NCBI GenBank assembly: GCA_030699125.1
Contig: JAUYKM010000018.1
Span: forward strand, 1 to 34,883
DNA from: Candidatus Daviesbacteria bacterium
GTDB taxonomy: Bacteria; Patescibacteriota; Microgenomatia; Daviesbacterales; UBA10151
Reading direction: 5' to 3'
DNA length: 34,883 nt
Shown piece after piece: positions 15,376-22,152 of this stretch (positions are counted from its first letter, which is position 1; every line of letters starts with the position of its first letter). The notes under the pieces were generated by a model. That model did not search any database. It was not told the origin of the DNA and saw only the letters and a program-made list of their open reading frames with translations. A program made the position numbers and the translations under genes.

Positions 15376-15433
15376 TGGACAGATTTGGTACGTTTCTTGG
15401 ACTTTTACTTAAGGCAATCTGCCAAATCGTCCA
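15376..15433 (-). other. Long imperfect stem between tuf and rpsJ
   Basis: TGGACAGATTTGG (15376-15388) is complementary to CCAAATCGTCCA (15422-15433) except for one bulged base, giving a 12-bp stem that encloses 33 nt. On the minus strand the 3' arm ends 8 nt before the rpsJ ATG. A competing small hairpin, GGCA/TGCC, overlaps the 5' arm. The structure could control rpsJ translation or mark an RNA cleavage site. Confidence 0.5.
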
Positions 15434-15472
15434 TTACGATCCCAATCTATTCCCCTCCCTGTCAAAGTGCAA

Positions 15473-16651
15473 TTAAGCAATAATCTTTGTGATTACTCCT
15501 GCTCCAACTGTTTTTCCACCTTCACGAACAGCAAATCTTAAACCATCTTCCATAGCTACAGGAGTAATCAGTTTCCCAGTAATTTTAACTGTATCTCCTG
15601 GCATGGCCATTTCCACACCTTCCGGCAATTGTACTTCACCTGTCACATCTGTGGTTCTGATATAAAATTGTGGTCTGTAACCTTTAAAGAATGGCGTATG
15701 TCTTCCACCCTCTTCTTTACTCAAAATATAAATTTCTGCTTCAAATTCTGCGTGAGGAGTAATTGAGCCGGGTTTAGCCAAAACTTGACCGCGCTCAACA
15801 TCATCTTTTTCAATACCGCGAAGCAAAATCCCGGCATTGTCACCTGCTTGACCTTCATCCAACATCTTATGAAACATCTCAATGCCGGTGACCACAGACT
15901 TGGTGGTTGGCCTAATTCCCACAATCTCTATTTCCTCGTTAACTTTAACTTTCCCTCTTTCAATTCTTCCAGTGACTACCGTACCACGACCTTTGATCGA
16001 GAAAACATCTTCCACAGCCATAAGAAATGGCTTTTCTATGTCTCTAACAGGTGTGGGAATCCACTCATCCACTTTAACCATTAACTCTTCAATGGCTTTG
16101 ACAGCTTCCGGGTCACCTTCCAAAGCTTTCAAAGCAGAACCTCTCACAATAGGAGACTCTGGGTCAAATTCATATTTTTTCAGTAAGTCTCTGATTTCTT
16201 CTTCCACCAAATCTATCAGCTCTGGATCGGAAACTTGATCAATTTTGTTTAAGAAAACTACAATGGCAGGAACTCCCACCTGGCGGGCAAGTAGTAAATG
16301 TTCCCGAGTTTGAGGCATAGGACCATCTGGTGCGGAAACCACCAAGATTGCTCCATCAGTTTGGGCGGCACCGGTGATCATGTTTTTAATATAATCTGCG
16401 TGCCCAGGCATATCGATGTGAGCATAATGCCTTTTCTCTGTTTCATATTCTTGATGAGAAATATTGATGGTGATTCCTCTGGCTTTTTCCTCAGGAGCGT
16501 TATCAATTTGGTCAACTGATCTGGCCTCGGCCAAACCTTTGCCTGCTAAAACTTTGGTAATAGCTGCAGTAAGAGTAGTTTTACCATGGTCAACATGACC
16601 CATGGTGCCAATATTTACGTGTGGTTTTGATCTGTCAAATTTCTCTGCCAT
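15473..16651 (-). CDS. tuf: Elongation factor Tu
   Basis: EF-Tu carries aminoacyl-tRNA to the ribosome as a GTPase. The 392-residue protein is full length. G1 is [13 protein letters not shown] (about 18-30), the switch region holds [16 protein letters not shown]3 is DMPGHADY (about 80-87), and NKID is G4. Domains 2 and 3 include [17 protein letters not shown] and [22 protein letters not shown]3 normally reads DCPGH; Met replaces the Cys here. It has its own predicted promoter 50-75 nt upstream, after fusA, with a hairpin right at the predicted 5' end. AAGGGA lies before the ATG. Confidence 0.97.
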   Translation of the reverse strand: MAEKFDRSKPHVNIGTMGHVDHGKTTLTAAITKVLAGKGLAEARSVDQIDNAPEEKARGITINISHQEYETEKRHYAHIDMPGHADYIKNMITGAAQTDGAILVVSAPDGPMPQTREHLLLARQVGVPAIVVFLNKIDQVSDPELIDLVEEEIRDLLKKYEFDPESPIVRGSALKALEGDPEAVKAIEELMVKVDEWIPTPVRDIEKPFLMAVEDVFSIKGRGTVVTGRIERGKVKVNEEIEIVGIRPTTKSVVTGIEMFHKMLDEGQAGDNAGILLRGIEKDDVERGQVLAKPGSITPHAEFEAEIYILSKEEGGRHTPFFKGYRPQFYIRTTDVTGEVQLPEGVEMAMPGDTVKITGKLITPVAMEDGLRFAVREGGKTVGAGVITKIIA

Positions 16652-16667
16652 TTATTAATTTTCCCTT

Positions 16668-16692
16668 AAAAATCCAGCTCCTGTCAAGCTGG
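16668..16692 (-). terminator. Hairpin plus T-run at the predicted 5' end of tuf mRNA
   Basis: Minus-strand CCAGCT (16687-16692) and AGCTGG (16674-16679) form a 6-bp stem with a 7-nt loop, followed by ATTTTT. It begins at the predicted tuf transcription start (near 16693). It may terminate fusA read-through or protect the tuf mRNA end. Confidence 0.5.
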
Positions 16693-16699
16693 CAAATAG

Positions 16700-16728
16700 A
16701 ATATACACAAAATTCATACAAAATGCAA
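16700..16728 (-). promoter_or_regulatory. Predicted promoter of tuf
   Basis: Minus-strand TTGCAT (16723-16728) and TATATT (16700-16705), spaced 17 nt, with TGTG directly before the -10 box. The arrangement and the CTTGCATTT start are very like the rplC promoter. Confidence 0.65.
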
Positions 16729-16736
16729 GCCCCAAA

Positions 16737-18878
16737 TCAGTGCTCTACCCTACCTGTAAAGCCTGAGGATTCTACAATTTTATCTGTAATATTTTTGGGT
16801 ACCGGGTCGTAGTGGTCTGCTTCCATATAATAGGAAGCTCTTCCCTGGGACATAGAACGCAACGAGGTGGCATAACCGTGCATTTCCGCCAAAGGTACTG
16901 ACGCATCAATGACTGTATAATTTCCCCTTTTATTACTTCCCAAAATCTGAGCTCTTTTGGAAGATAAATCTCCAATAATCTCTCCCAAAAACTCCTCCGG
17001 AGTGGTCACTTCCACCTTCATGATTGGCTCAAGTAAAATCATATCCGCCTTTTTAGCCGCCTCAGACAAACCTAATGAGGCAGCAATTTTAAAAGCCACC
17101 TCGGAGGAGTCAACATCATGGTATGATCCATCATAAACAGTCACTTTTATATCAGTCAGTGGGTAACCTGCTAAAATACCGGTATCCTCTTTTTCAATCA
17201 CACCTTTTTCAATAGGCGGAATAAATTCTCTGGGGATGGCACCACCCACCACCTCAGATACAAACTCCCTACCTTGTCCGCGAGGAAGCGGTTCAATCTT
17301 CAGTAAACAGTGGCCATATTGACCGCGTCCTCCGGTCTGCCTAATATATTTACCTTCCCCTAAAGCCTCTTTGGTGATAGTCTCTTTATAGGCCACCTGC
17401 GGCTGGCCCACATTGGCCTCCACTTTAAATTCCCGCTTCATGCGGTCTACCAAAACATCCAATTGCAGCTCTCCCATTCCGGCAATAATGGTTTGACCTG
17501 TTTCCTGATCGCTCTTTACCCTAAAGGTAGGATCCTCCTCAGCCAGTCTTTGTAGGGCAAAGCCCAATTTTTCCTGATCGCTTTTGGTTTTAGGTTCAAT
17601 GGCCAAAGAAATCACCGGATCAGGAAAGGTAATTGATTCCAAAATAATCGGGGCACCTTCATCACATAAAGTATTACCTGTCACAGTATCTTTCAACCCC
17701 ACTGCTGCTACAATTTCCCCTGCATAAGCTTCCTCAATCTCTTCCCTGTCATTGGCATGCATTAGAAGAATTCTACCCACTCGCTCTTTTATCTGTTTGG
17801 TGGAGTTATAAACATAAGAACCGCTCTTTAGAGTTCCTGAATAAACCCTAATATAGGTAAGTTTACCAACGTGTGGATCAACCTGAATTTTAAAAGCCAG
17901 GGCAGACAAAGGTGCTGCCGGATCAGTTTTTCTTTCTGTTGATTCACTTGTGGCAGGATCAATTCCGGAGGTGGAGGCAATATCCTGAGGAGAAGGCAAG
18001 TATTGTACTACCGCATCAAGCATTGGTTGAACTCCTTTGTTGCGAAGAGAAGATCCCCCCAAAACCGGTACGATTTTATTGGCAATGACTGCCCGTCTTA
18101 GTGCCTGCTGCAGTTCATCCACACTGATTTCCTCACCACCCAGATATTTTTCCATCAGAGTATCGTCTGTTCCGGCAATCTCCTCCACCAATTTTTCTCT
18201 GGCTACTTTAACTTCATCTGTCATATTTTGAGGGATTTCCTCTTCGTGAAACTTGGCACCGGTCTCATCCCCTTCCCAAATAAAAGCTTTCCGAGTTAAT
18301 AGATCAATCACCCCTTTAAAATCATTTTCTTTGCCAATGGGCAGATTGTAGGCGATGGCATTGGCCCCCAAACGATCTTTAGCAGATTGGATGGTGGCGG
18401 CAAAATCCGCCCCCACCACATCCATTTTATTGGCAAAAGCAATCAAAGGCACACTATATTTATTGGCCTGTCTCCAGACAGTTTCTGTTTGAGATTGAAC
18501 TCCGGATGATGAATCCAAAACAATCACTGCTCCATCCAAAACTCTTAAAGACCTTTCTACCTCAGCTGTAAAATCAACATGACCTGGAGTATCAATTAAA
18601 TTAATTCTGGTTTCCAATCCATCAAAAAGTCCGCCTGATTTAATAATCCAAAAGGTGGTGATGGCAGCAGAAACAATAGTGATGCCACGCTCCTTTTCCT
18701 GCTCCATCCAGTCTGTGACTGTGGTACCTTCGTCAATATTGCCGATTTTATAAGTTCGTCCGGTATAAAAAAGTACCCGTTCCGTGGTGGTGGTTTTACC
18801 GGCATCAATATGGGCAATAATTCCAATGTTTCTAATCCGGTCTAGCGGAAAATCTCTTTTAGTCTTTTGTATAGCCAT
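16737..18878 (-). CDS. fusA: Elongation factor G
   Basis: EF-G drives translocation and, with RRF, ribosome recycling. The 713-residue protein has five domains. G1 is [19 protein letters not shown] (about 21-39), then [32 protein letters not shown] (G3) and [12 protein letters not shown] (G4). Domain III-V blocks include [30 protein letters not shown] and the late [16 protein letters not shown]. The ATG overlaps the stop of the upstream Gre-like gene in TAATG. GGAGG lies 7 nt before it, inside that gene, so the two are coupled. Both domain order and length are standard. Confidence 0.97.
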   Translation of the reverse strand: MAIQKTKRDFPLDRIRNIGIIAHIDAGKTTTTERVLFYTGRTYKIGNIDEGTTVTDWMEQEKERGITIVSAAITTFWIIKSGGLFDGLETRINLIDTPGHVDFTAEVERSLRVLDGAVIVLDSSSGVQSQTETVWRQANKYSVPLIAFANKMDVVGADFAATIQSAKDRLGANAIAYNLPIGKENDFKGVIDLLTRKAFIWEGDETGAKFHEEEIPQNMTDEVKVAREKLVEEIAGTDDTLMEKYLGGEEISVDELQQALRRAVIANKIVPVLGGSSLRNKGVQPMLDAVVQYLPSPQDIASTSGIDPATSESTERKTDPAAPLSALAFKIQVDPHVGKLTYIRVYSGTLKSGSYVYNSTKQIKERVGRILLMHANDREEIEEAYAGEIVAAVGLKDTVTGNTLCDEGAPIILESITFPDPVISLAIEPKTKSDQEKLGFALQRLAEEDPTFRVKSDQETGQTIIAGMGELQLDVLVDRMKREFKVEANVGQPQVAYKETITKEALGEGKYIRQTGGRGQYGHCLLKIEPLPRGQGREFVSEVVGGAIPREFIPPIEKGVIEKEDTGILAGYPLTDIKVTVYDGSYHDVDSSEVAFKIAASLGLSEAAKKADMILLEPIMKVEVTTPEEFLGEIIGDLSSKRAQILGSNKRGNYTVIDASVPLAEMHGYATSLRSMSQGRASYYMEADHYDPVPKNITDKIVESSGFTGRVEH

Positions 18879-19099
18879 TACTTATCCTCCAAACCTGCTA
18901 TTATCTTTTTTACCTGGTCAATCTGTACTCTTAAGGTCTCTGCATCCTCGATGGCCATACTGTAGGCAGCGTTTTCAGATAAATCACCTTCTTGTGCGGC
19001 AGCCCCTTTTTTATGCTGAACCGCCACAAGTTGATCCTCCATCTGCTTGAGGTTTTCTTTCCACATTTTTAGTTTTTCTTGCTTCAATTTTCTATCCAT
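18878..19099 (-). CDS. Stand-alone GreA/GreB N-terminal coiled-coil domain protein
   Basis: The 73-residue product (ATG 19097-19099, [17 protein letters not shown]) matches the N-terminal coiled coil of GreA. The turn [12 protein letters not shown] (about 38-49) has the Asp and Glu that, in GreA, reach the RNA polymerase active site through the secondary channel. The second helix ends [11 protein letters not shown], where Gre factors continue into an FKBP-like domain that binds polymerase. That domain is absent, and the stop overlaps the fusA ATG (TAATG). Gre proteins rescue backtracked polymerase; whether this half-size form does so is unknown. A TTG start 13 codons upstream is possible but falls in a hairpin at the predicted transcript start. 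Confidence 0.75.
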   Translation of the reverse strand: MDRKLKQEKLKMWKENLKQMEDQLVAVQHKKGAAAQEGDLSENAAYSMAIEDAETLRVQIDQVKKIIAGLEDK

Positions 19100-19105
19100 A
19101 GATTC

Positions 19106-19134
19106 AAAAAACCTCCCTCTTGTTTTTCGGGAGG
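19106..19134 (-). terminator. Intrinsic terminator-like hairpin before the Gre-like gene
   Basis: Minus-strand CCTCCC (19129-19134) pairs with GGGAGG (19112-19117) around an 11-nt loop, followed by TTTTTT. It follows the 75-aa gene and could end its transcript. It also sits at the predicted start of the greN-fusA mRNA, and its 3' arm GGGAGG is the only Shine-Dalgarno match before the Gre-like ATG (12-nt spacing). Confidence 0.65.
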
Positions 19135-19143
19135 CCAATGTTA

Positions 19144-19172
19144 ATTTTAAGATTTTTGATCCTAAAAGTCAA
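19144..19172 (-). promoter_or_regulatory. Predicted promoter of the greN-like gene and fusA
   Basis: Minus-strand TTGACT (19167-19172) and TAAAAT (19144-19149), 17-nt spacing. The -35 box contains the TGA stop of the upstream 75-aa gene. Transcription should start near 19137, at the base of the terminator-like hairpin. Confidence 0.6.
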
Positions 19173-19396
19173 ATGCTACGCTGAGGAGGAAAAGGATCAG
19201 AATCTGTTGAAGTTTGTTGAGGTTTAGCAAGCACACTTAGTGTATCTTTAGACAAACGGGTCACTATCATTTCTAGTTTCTCCATCGGAATAGGAACTCC
19301 CCCGCTACCTGGGACACCAGTAAGGATTCTCAAAGTTTTTAAAGGTATAATCATCCTGGAATTTCCCAAATTTTTCTCACTTTCAACTCCTGCCAT
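19169..19396 (-). CDS. Hypothetical 75-aa protein
   Basis: Not recognised. The product starts MAGVESEKNLGNSRMIIPLK. It has a short hydrophobic/glycine patch (ILTGVPGSGGVPIPM, about 25-39), then a helix-like stretch MEKLEMIVTRLSKDTLSVL, and a polar Pro/Ser/Gln-rich end. There are no cysteines, no clear membrane helix and no motif. It has its own predicted promoter, whose -35 box overlaps the stop of the histidine phosphatase, and is followed by the terminator-like hairpin at 19106-19134. It therefore appears to be a single-gene unit within the inserted block. Coding status is supported only by the promoter and compact spacing. Confidence 0.5.
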   Translation of the reverse strand: MAGVESEKNLGNSRMIIPLKTLRILTGVPGSGGVPIPMEKLEMIVTRLSKDTLSVLAKPQQTSTDSDPFPPQRSI

Positions 19397-19406
19397 ATTT
19401 TATTAA

Positions 19407-19435
19407 ATATTATGAATTCTTCCCCCAAAAGTCAA
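19407..19435 (-). promoter_or_regulatory. Predicted promoter of the 75-aa gene
   Basis: Minus-strand TTGACT (19430-19435) and TAATAT (19407-19412), 17-nt spacing; the ATG is 10 nt after the -10 box, so the leader is at most a few nt. The stretch ATTTGACTTTT is shared with the greN promoter, and in both cases its TGA is the stop codon of the preceding gene. Confidence 0.55.
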
Positions 19436-19962
19436 ATCGTATAGCTCCAACCTGGTTGCCATTTGAAGGGGGTGGAGACCAAGGTTTTTAAATCTATTCC
19501 ATTTATCCAATGTTCTAAACCATATTGAGTGGCTCTGTGTCCAATAATTAGGACATTTATATCACGATCGTGATATTTTTGTCTCAGATCATCTAAGAAT
19601 TCTTTCATTCTTTTAGATGTCTGCTCATAACTTTCTCCATTAGGAAAAGGTTTACTGATATGATCCAATTTTTGTGGCTCTACTTCATCTGATGGATTTC
19701 TGGTTAAATCTCCATAATCACACTCTCTAAGCCTATTATCTTTAACAATTGGAAATTTATTTCCAAAAGCAATTTCTGCGGTTCGATAGGATCTCCTAAA
19801 ATCGGAACAAAAAATGGCATCAAATTCTTGATCTTTGTATCTTGCTCCAAGCTCCTTTGCTTGTTTAATACCAAGAGGAGATAGTTCTACATCAAAATGG
19901 CCGGAAGACAAATGAGCTTCATTATCAAATGTTGTCCCATGAACTTCAAAAACTATTGTCAC
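19432..19962 (-). CDS. Histidine phosphatase superfamily protein (RHG Arg missing)
   Basis: A 176-residue member of the phosphoglycerate mutase-like family, which uses a phospho-His intermediate. The N-terminal catalytic motif normally reads RHGE; here it is VHGTT (residues 7-11), so the His is kept but the Arg is Val. LSPLGIKQAKELG, CSDFRRSYRTAE, LRECDYGD (acid) and IIGHRATQYGLEHW (second His) are present in order. The GTG start (19960-19962) shares its G with the TAG stop of the RelE-like toxin, so translation is coupled to the toxin. The substrate cannot be told: it could be a sugar phosphate, nucleotide or protein phosphatase. Confidence 0.8.
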   Translation of the reverse strand: MTIVFEVHGTTFDNEAHLSSGHFDVELSPLGIKQAKELGARYKDQEFDAIFCSDFRRSYRTAEIAFGNKFPIVKDNRLRECDYGDLTRNPSDEVEPQKLDHISKPFPNGESYEQTSKRMKEFLDDLRQKYHDRDINVLIIGHRATQYGLEHWINGIDLKTLVSTPFKWQPGWSYTI

Positions 19963-20213
19963 TATTCTCTGTATACCTCCCTTCTATGCCTAATCCTAAC
20001 AATGATAATCACCCTAGATTTCTTATCAACCGTATATGTGACTCTATAATCTCCTATTCGGATACGATATCCTTTTCCACCTCCCAATTTTTGACTTCCT
20101 TGCCCATAAGGATTGTTCTGTAATAGAGAAATTTTTTGAAAGATCCGTTGTCCTAATTGTCTATCTAATTTAAGAAGTTCTTTTTCAGCTGAAGTTTTAT
20201 AGATTATTTCCAT
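19962..20213 (-). CDS. RelE/ParE-family toxin
   Basis: The 83-residue protein has the RelE fold pattern. The N-terminus reads MEIIYKTSAEKELLKLD, the middle LQNNPYGQGSQKL, and the core GYRIRIGDYRVTYTVD; the end RIRHRREVYRE carries the basic residues common to RelE-type nucleases. RelE toxins cut mRNA in the ribosomal A site; ParE relatives poison gyrase. The RIRIGDYRV and HRREVY words favour the RelE/YoeB-like side. The ATG overlaps the antitoxin stop by one nt (TAATG), the usual layout for such pairs. No catalytic assignment was attempted beyond these motifs. Confidence 0.88.
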   Translation of the reverse strand: MEIIYKTSAEKELLKLDRQLGQRIFQKISLLQNNPYGQGSQKLGGGKGYRIRIGDYRVTYTVDKKSRVIIIVRIRHRREVYRE

Positions 20214-20461
20214 TAAAGCCCAAGCTTTTTGGCAACCTGTTTAGAAGAAACTGTGGATTCTTCTTTACGTTCCTCAATAACTTTTAGGTCTTCTAGATCT
20301 TCTAGTGATTTTTCAAGTATTTCGTAATAATTAGGGTCTACTAAAACTGCAGAAGGTTCAGAACGTTGTATTATGAGTACTGATTTACCTGTAATCTTCA
20401 CTCTCTTAACCACATCAGCAGTATTTTGTTTTAAATCAGTAATAGAAACAGTATTAATCAT
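20213..20461 (-). CDS. Phd/YefM-family antitoxin
   Basis: The 82-residue protein begins MINTVSITDLKQNTADVVKR, the Phd/YefM DNA-binding start, and continues VLIIQRSEPSAVLVDPNYYE, the family's central strand pair. A charged C-terminal helix (about 50-82) should wrap the toxin. Such antitoxins repress their own promoter, and here a perfect 8-bp inverted repeat surrounds the -35 region. The predicted transcript starts only 1-2 nt before the ATG, so the mRNA is nearly leaderless. The pair is inserted between rpsG and fusA. Confidence 0.88.
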   Translation of the reverse strand: MINTVSITDLKQNTADVVKRVKITGKSVLIIQRSEPSAVLVDPNYYEILEKSLEDLEDLKVIEERKEESTVSSKQVAKKLGL

Positions 20462-20469
20462 ATAAATAC

Positions 20470-20505
20470 ATTATAACATACTCTTAACAATACTTTCAAG
20501 AGTAT
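20470..20505 (-). promoter_or_regulatory. Promoter and operator of the toxin-antitoxin pair
   Basis: Minus-strand TTGAAA (20494-20499) and a perfect TATAAT (20470-20475) are spaced 18 nt, with TGT before the -10 box. ATACTCTT (20478-20485 on plus) and AAGAGTAT (20498-20505) form a perfect inverted repeat with a 12-nt spacer. It overlaps the -35 box and spacer, as expected for autorepression by the antitoxin. Confidence 0.7.
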
Positions 20506-20592
20506 CTAAAAGACTCTCATGTAGGAGCCATTATATGGACTTTTAATTGTTAATTAAACCGTTCTGAATGTATCGTGGCCTAGATAATGAAA
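20506..20592. other. Gap between the 193-aa gene and the toxin-antitoxin promoter
   Basis: It holds an AT-rich inverted repeat TTTAATT/AATTAAA (20542-20558, 3-nt loop) without a U-run, and a lone TATAAT on the minus strand (20530-20535) whose -35 match is poor. No gene, tRNA or clear terminator is seen. Confidence 0.4.
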
Positions 20593-21174
20593 TTATTTAC
20601 CAAGCAGATGATCAATTTGATCTGATGCATCTTCAGGTCCATCAAAGAGTGTATGAGTTATATCTTTACCTCCAGTAATTTTACCATGATCATCTACATC
20701 TACTTGAATCAAACTTGTGATACTTGGTAGATATACGTTTCTAATACGTCTAATTAGTGGGTTATCTCCCCCAAACATATACATTGTAATCCATATTGCA
20801 TCTGTGGGTGGTTTTAACATATTACAAAGTTCATCTTGTTCCTGAGCAAGGTAAAAACCATTTGTAACGGATCTAAAAGTATCAAAAAAAGCTGTAAATC
20901 TTTTTTCTTCTTCCTTCTTTTCATATTTAGGTACTGAATATCCAAAAAAATCCGCTACTTGTTTTGCTACAGCTGCAACTCTTAATACCTTATCTAAATC
21001 TTTTTTCCCTAATTGACTTGGATTTAAAAATAAATCGAGATCCTCTGGGGTCGAAGTTACAATTGTTTCTAGTGCAGATTTAACCAATGCTAACTTTTTC
21101 CCATCGTTGAAGAACTTAGACTCTCCATCTATAGGTAACCGTTCAAACCAGTAACTAAACCTGTTTTCTACCAT
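20593..21174 (-). CDS. Hypothetical 193-aa protein coupled to rpsG
   Basis: Not recognised. The ATG (21172-21174) overlaps the rpsG TAG by 7 nt, so it should be translated by ribosomes finishing S7. The protein appears soluble, with no signal peptide or long hydrophobic helix. It starts MVENRFSYWFERLPIDGESK and has a helical-looking middle (about 35-105) with a Lys/Glu cluster KYEKKEEEKRF (about 83-93). A more hydrophobic stretch, DAIWITMYMFGGDNPLIRRI (about 124-143), follows, and then an Asp/Gly-rich end. It has one Cys. It starts the inserted block in the str operon. It may be a lineage-specific regulator or a passenger; no function is assigned. Confidence 0.7.
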   Translation of the reverse strand: MVENRFSYWFERLPIDGESKFFNDGKKLALVKSALETIVTSTPEDLDLFLNPSQLGKKDLDKVLRVAAVAKQVADFFGYSVPKYEKKEEEKRFTAFFDTFRSVTNGFYLAQEQDELCNMLKPPTDAIWITMYMFGGDNPLIRRIRNVYLPSITSLIQVDVDDHGKITGGKDITHTLFDGPEDASDQIDHLLGK

Positions 21175-21644
21175 CTAAAGTGGGCGAAGGCACGGTTGGC
21201 ATTGGCTACTTTCTGCATATCTTCTTTTTTCTTAACAGCTGATCCGGTATTATTTGAAGCATCAATCAGTTCCTGCGCCAGTTTCTGATCAAAACTGTGG
21301 AACTGATTATTTGATTTCCCCTTGGCTCCACCAATAATCCACCTTAGGGCCAAAGCTTCTTTTCTATCTCCTCTAACCTCTATCGGTACCTGATATGAGG
21401 CACCACCTACCCGGCGGGGTTTTACCTCCATTTTAGGAGAAACATTAGCCATTGCTCTTTCAAAAATAACCAAAGGATCACCTTTGGATTCTGTTTTGAC
21501 GCTATCCAAAGCTTTATAAACCAAGCTTTGAGCAATTGATTTTTTCCCATCCTTCATGATTTTATTGATCAATTTATTAACCAATCTGGAATGATAGATG
21601 GGATCCCCTGTAATAATTCTTTTGGTTACTTTTTTACTCCTCAT
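21168..21644 (-). CDS. rpsG: 30S ribosomal protein S7
   Basis: S7 organises the 30S head and contacts the E-site tRNA and mRNA. The start is the ATG at 21642-21644 (MRSKKVTKRIITGDPIYHSR), 10 nt after rpsL, with AAAAGGAT in front; a longer reading inside rpsL was rejected. The 158 residues include MKDGKKSIAQSLVYKALDSV, PKMEVKPRRVGGASYQVPIE and ALRWIIGGAKGKSNNQF, all diagnostic. It ends NRAFAHFRW with TAG inside the next gene. Confidence 0.97.
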   Translation of the reverse strand: MRSKKVTKRIITGDPIYHSRLVNKLINKIMKDGKKSIAQSLVYKALDSVKTESKGDPLVIFERAMANVSPKMEVKPRRVGGASYQVPIEVRGDRKEALALRWIIGGAKGKSNNQFHSFDQKLAQELIDASNNTGSAVKKKEDMQKVANANRAFAHFRW

Positions 21645-21654
21645 TTTTATCCTT

Positions 21655-22149
21655 TTAAGCTGCTGGCGCCAAGTCAGACTTGGCTGGCGCTGGTGGTGTT
21701 TCAACTGCGCTCTGTGTAGTTGGGCGAGTAGGAGCAGGGCCTCCTCCAGCCTTAGTGCCATACCTTGATCTTCCTTTTTTCCTGCCTACTACTCCCGCCA
21801 AATCATATTTACCTCTAATTAAATGATACTTAACACCTGGTAAATCTTTTACTCTGCCGCCTCTTACTAAAACTATTCCGTGTTCTGCCAAAGAATGTCC
21901 TTCTCCCTGAATATAGGCTGTCACCTCAGTTCTATTAGACAATCTGACTCTCGCCACTTTGCGAAGAGCAGAATTAGGCTTTTTGGGAGTCATTGTTTTG
22001 ACCAAAGTAACCACTCCCCGCTTTTGCGGATTAAAAAGAGTCTTATATCTTCTATCCTTGGCATTAAAGCTTCGCCTTAAAGCTGTGGCTTTAATTTTTT
22101 TGACCACCTTTTTTCTTCCTTTTCTAATTAATTGACTAACTGTAGGCAT
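21655..22149 (-). CDS. rpsL: 30S ribosomal protein S12 with Ala/Pro tail
   Basis: S12 monitors decoding at the A site. Core blocks are [40 protein letters not shown] and [20 protein letters not shown], followed by [15 protein letters not shown]. The Lys at PKKPNS, target of streptomycin-resistance changes, is the wild-type residue. The core ends near residue 131, and a 30-residue tail rich in Ala, Pro and Thr follows. The end of that tail ([12 protein letters not shown]) is encoded by a 17-nt palindrome at 21668-21684. It lies 3 nt after rpoC. Confidence 0.96.
   Translation of the reverse strand: MPTVSQLIRKGRKKVVKKIKATALRRSFNAKDRRYKTLFNPQKRGVVTLVKTMTPKKPNSALRKVARVRLSNRTEVTAYIQGEGHSLAEHGIVLVRGGRVKDLPGVKYHLIRGKYDLAGVVGRKKGRSRYGTKAGGGPAPTRPTTQSAVETPPAPAKSDLAPAA
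21668..21684. repeat. GCCAAGTC palindrome at the rpsL 3' end
   Basis: GCCAAGTC and GACTTGGC flank a single central base: a perfect 8-bp inverted repeat in frame in the S12 tail, 11-27 nt before the rpsL stop. It is GC-rich, not followed by a U-run, and resembles dispersed palindromes rather than a terminator. Confidence 0.6.
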
Positions 22150-22152
22150 AAT

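Noticed and set aside
15440-15470. TTGACA after tuf as a promoter for rpsJ
   Set aside because: No acceptable -10 box at 16-18 nt; the hexamer alone is not enough.
21645-21761. Longer reading of rpsG starting inside rpsL
   Set aside because: The extra 39 residues are the out-of-frame rpsL tail; the family N-terminus MRSKK and its ATG with AAAAGGAT lie 10 nt after the rpsL stop.
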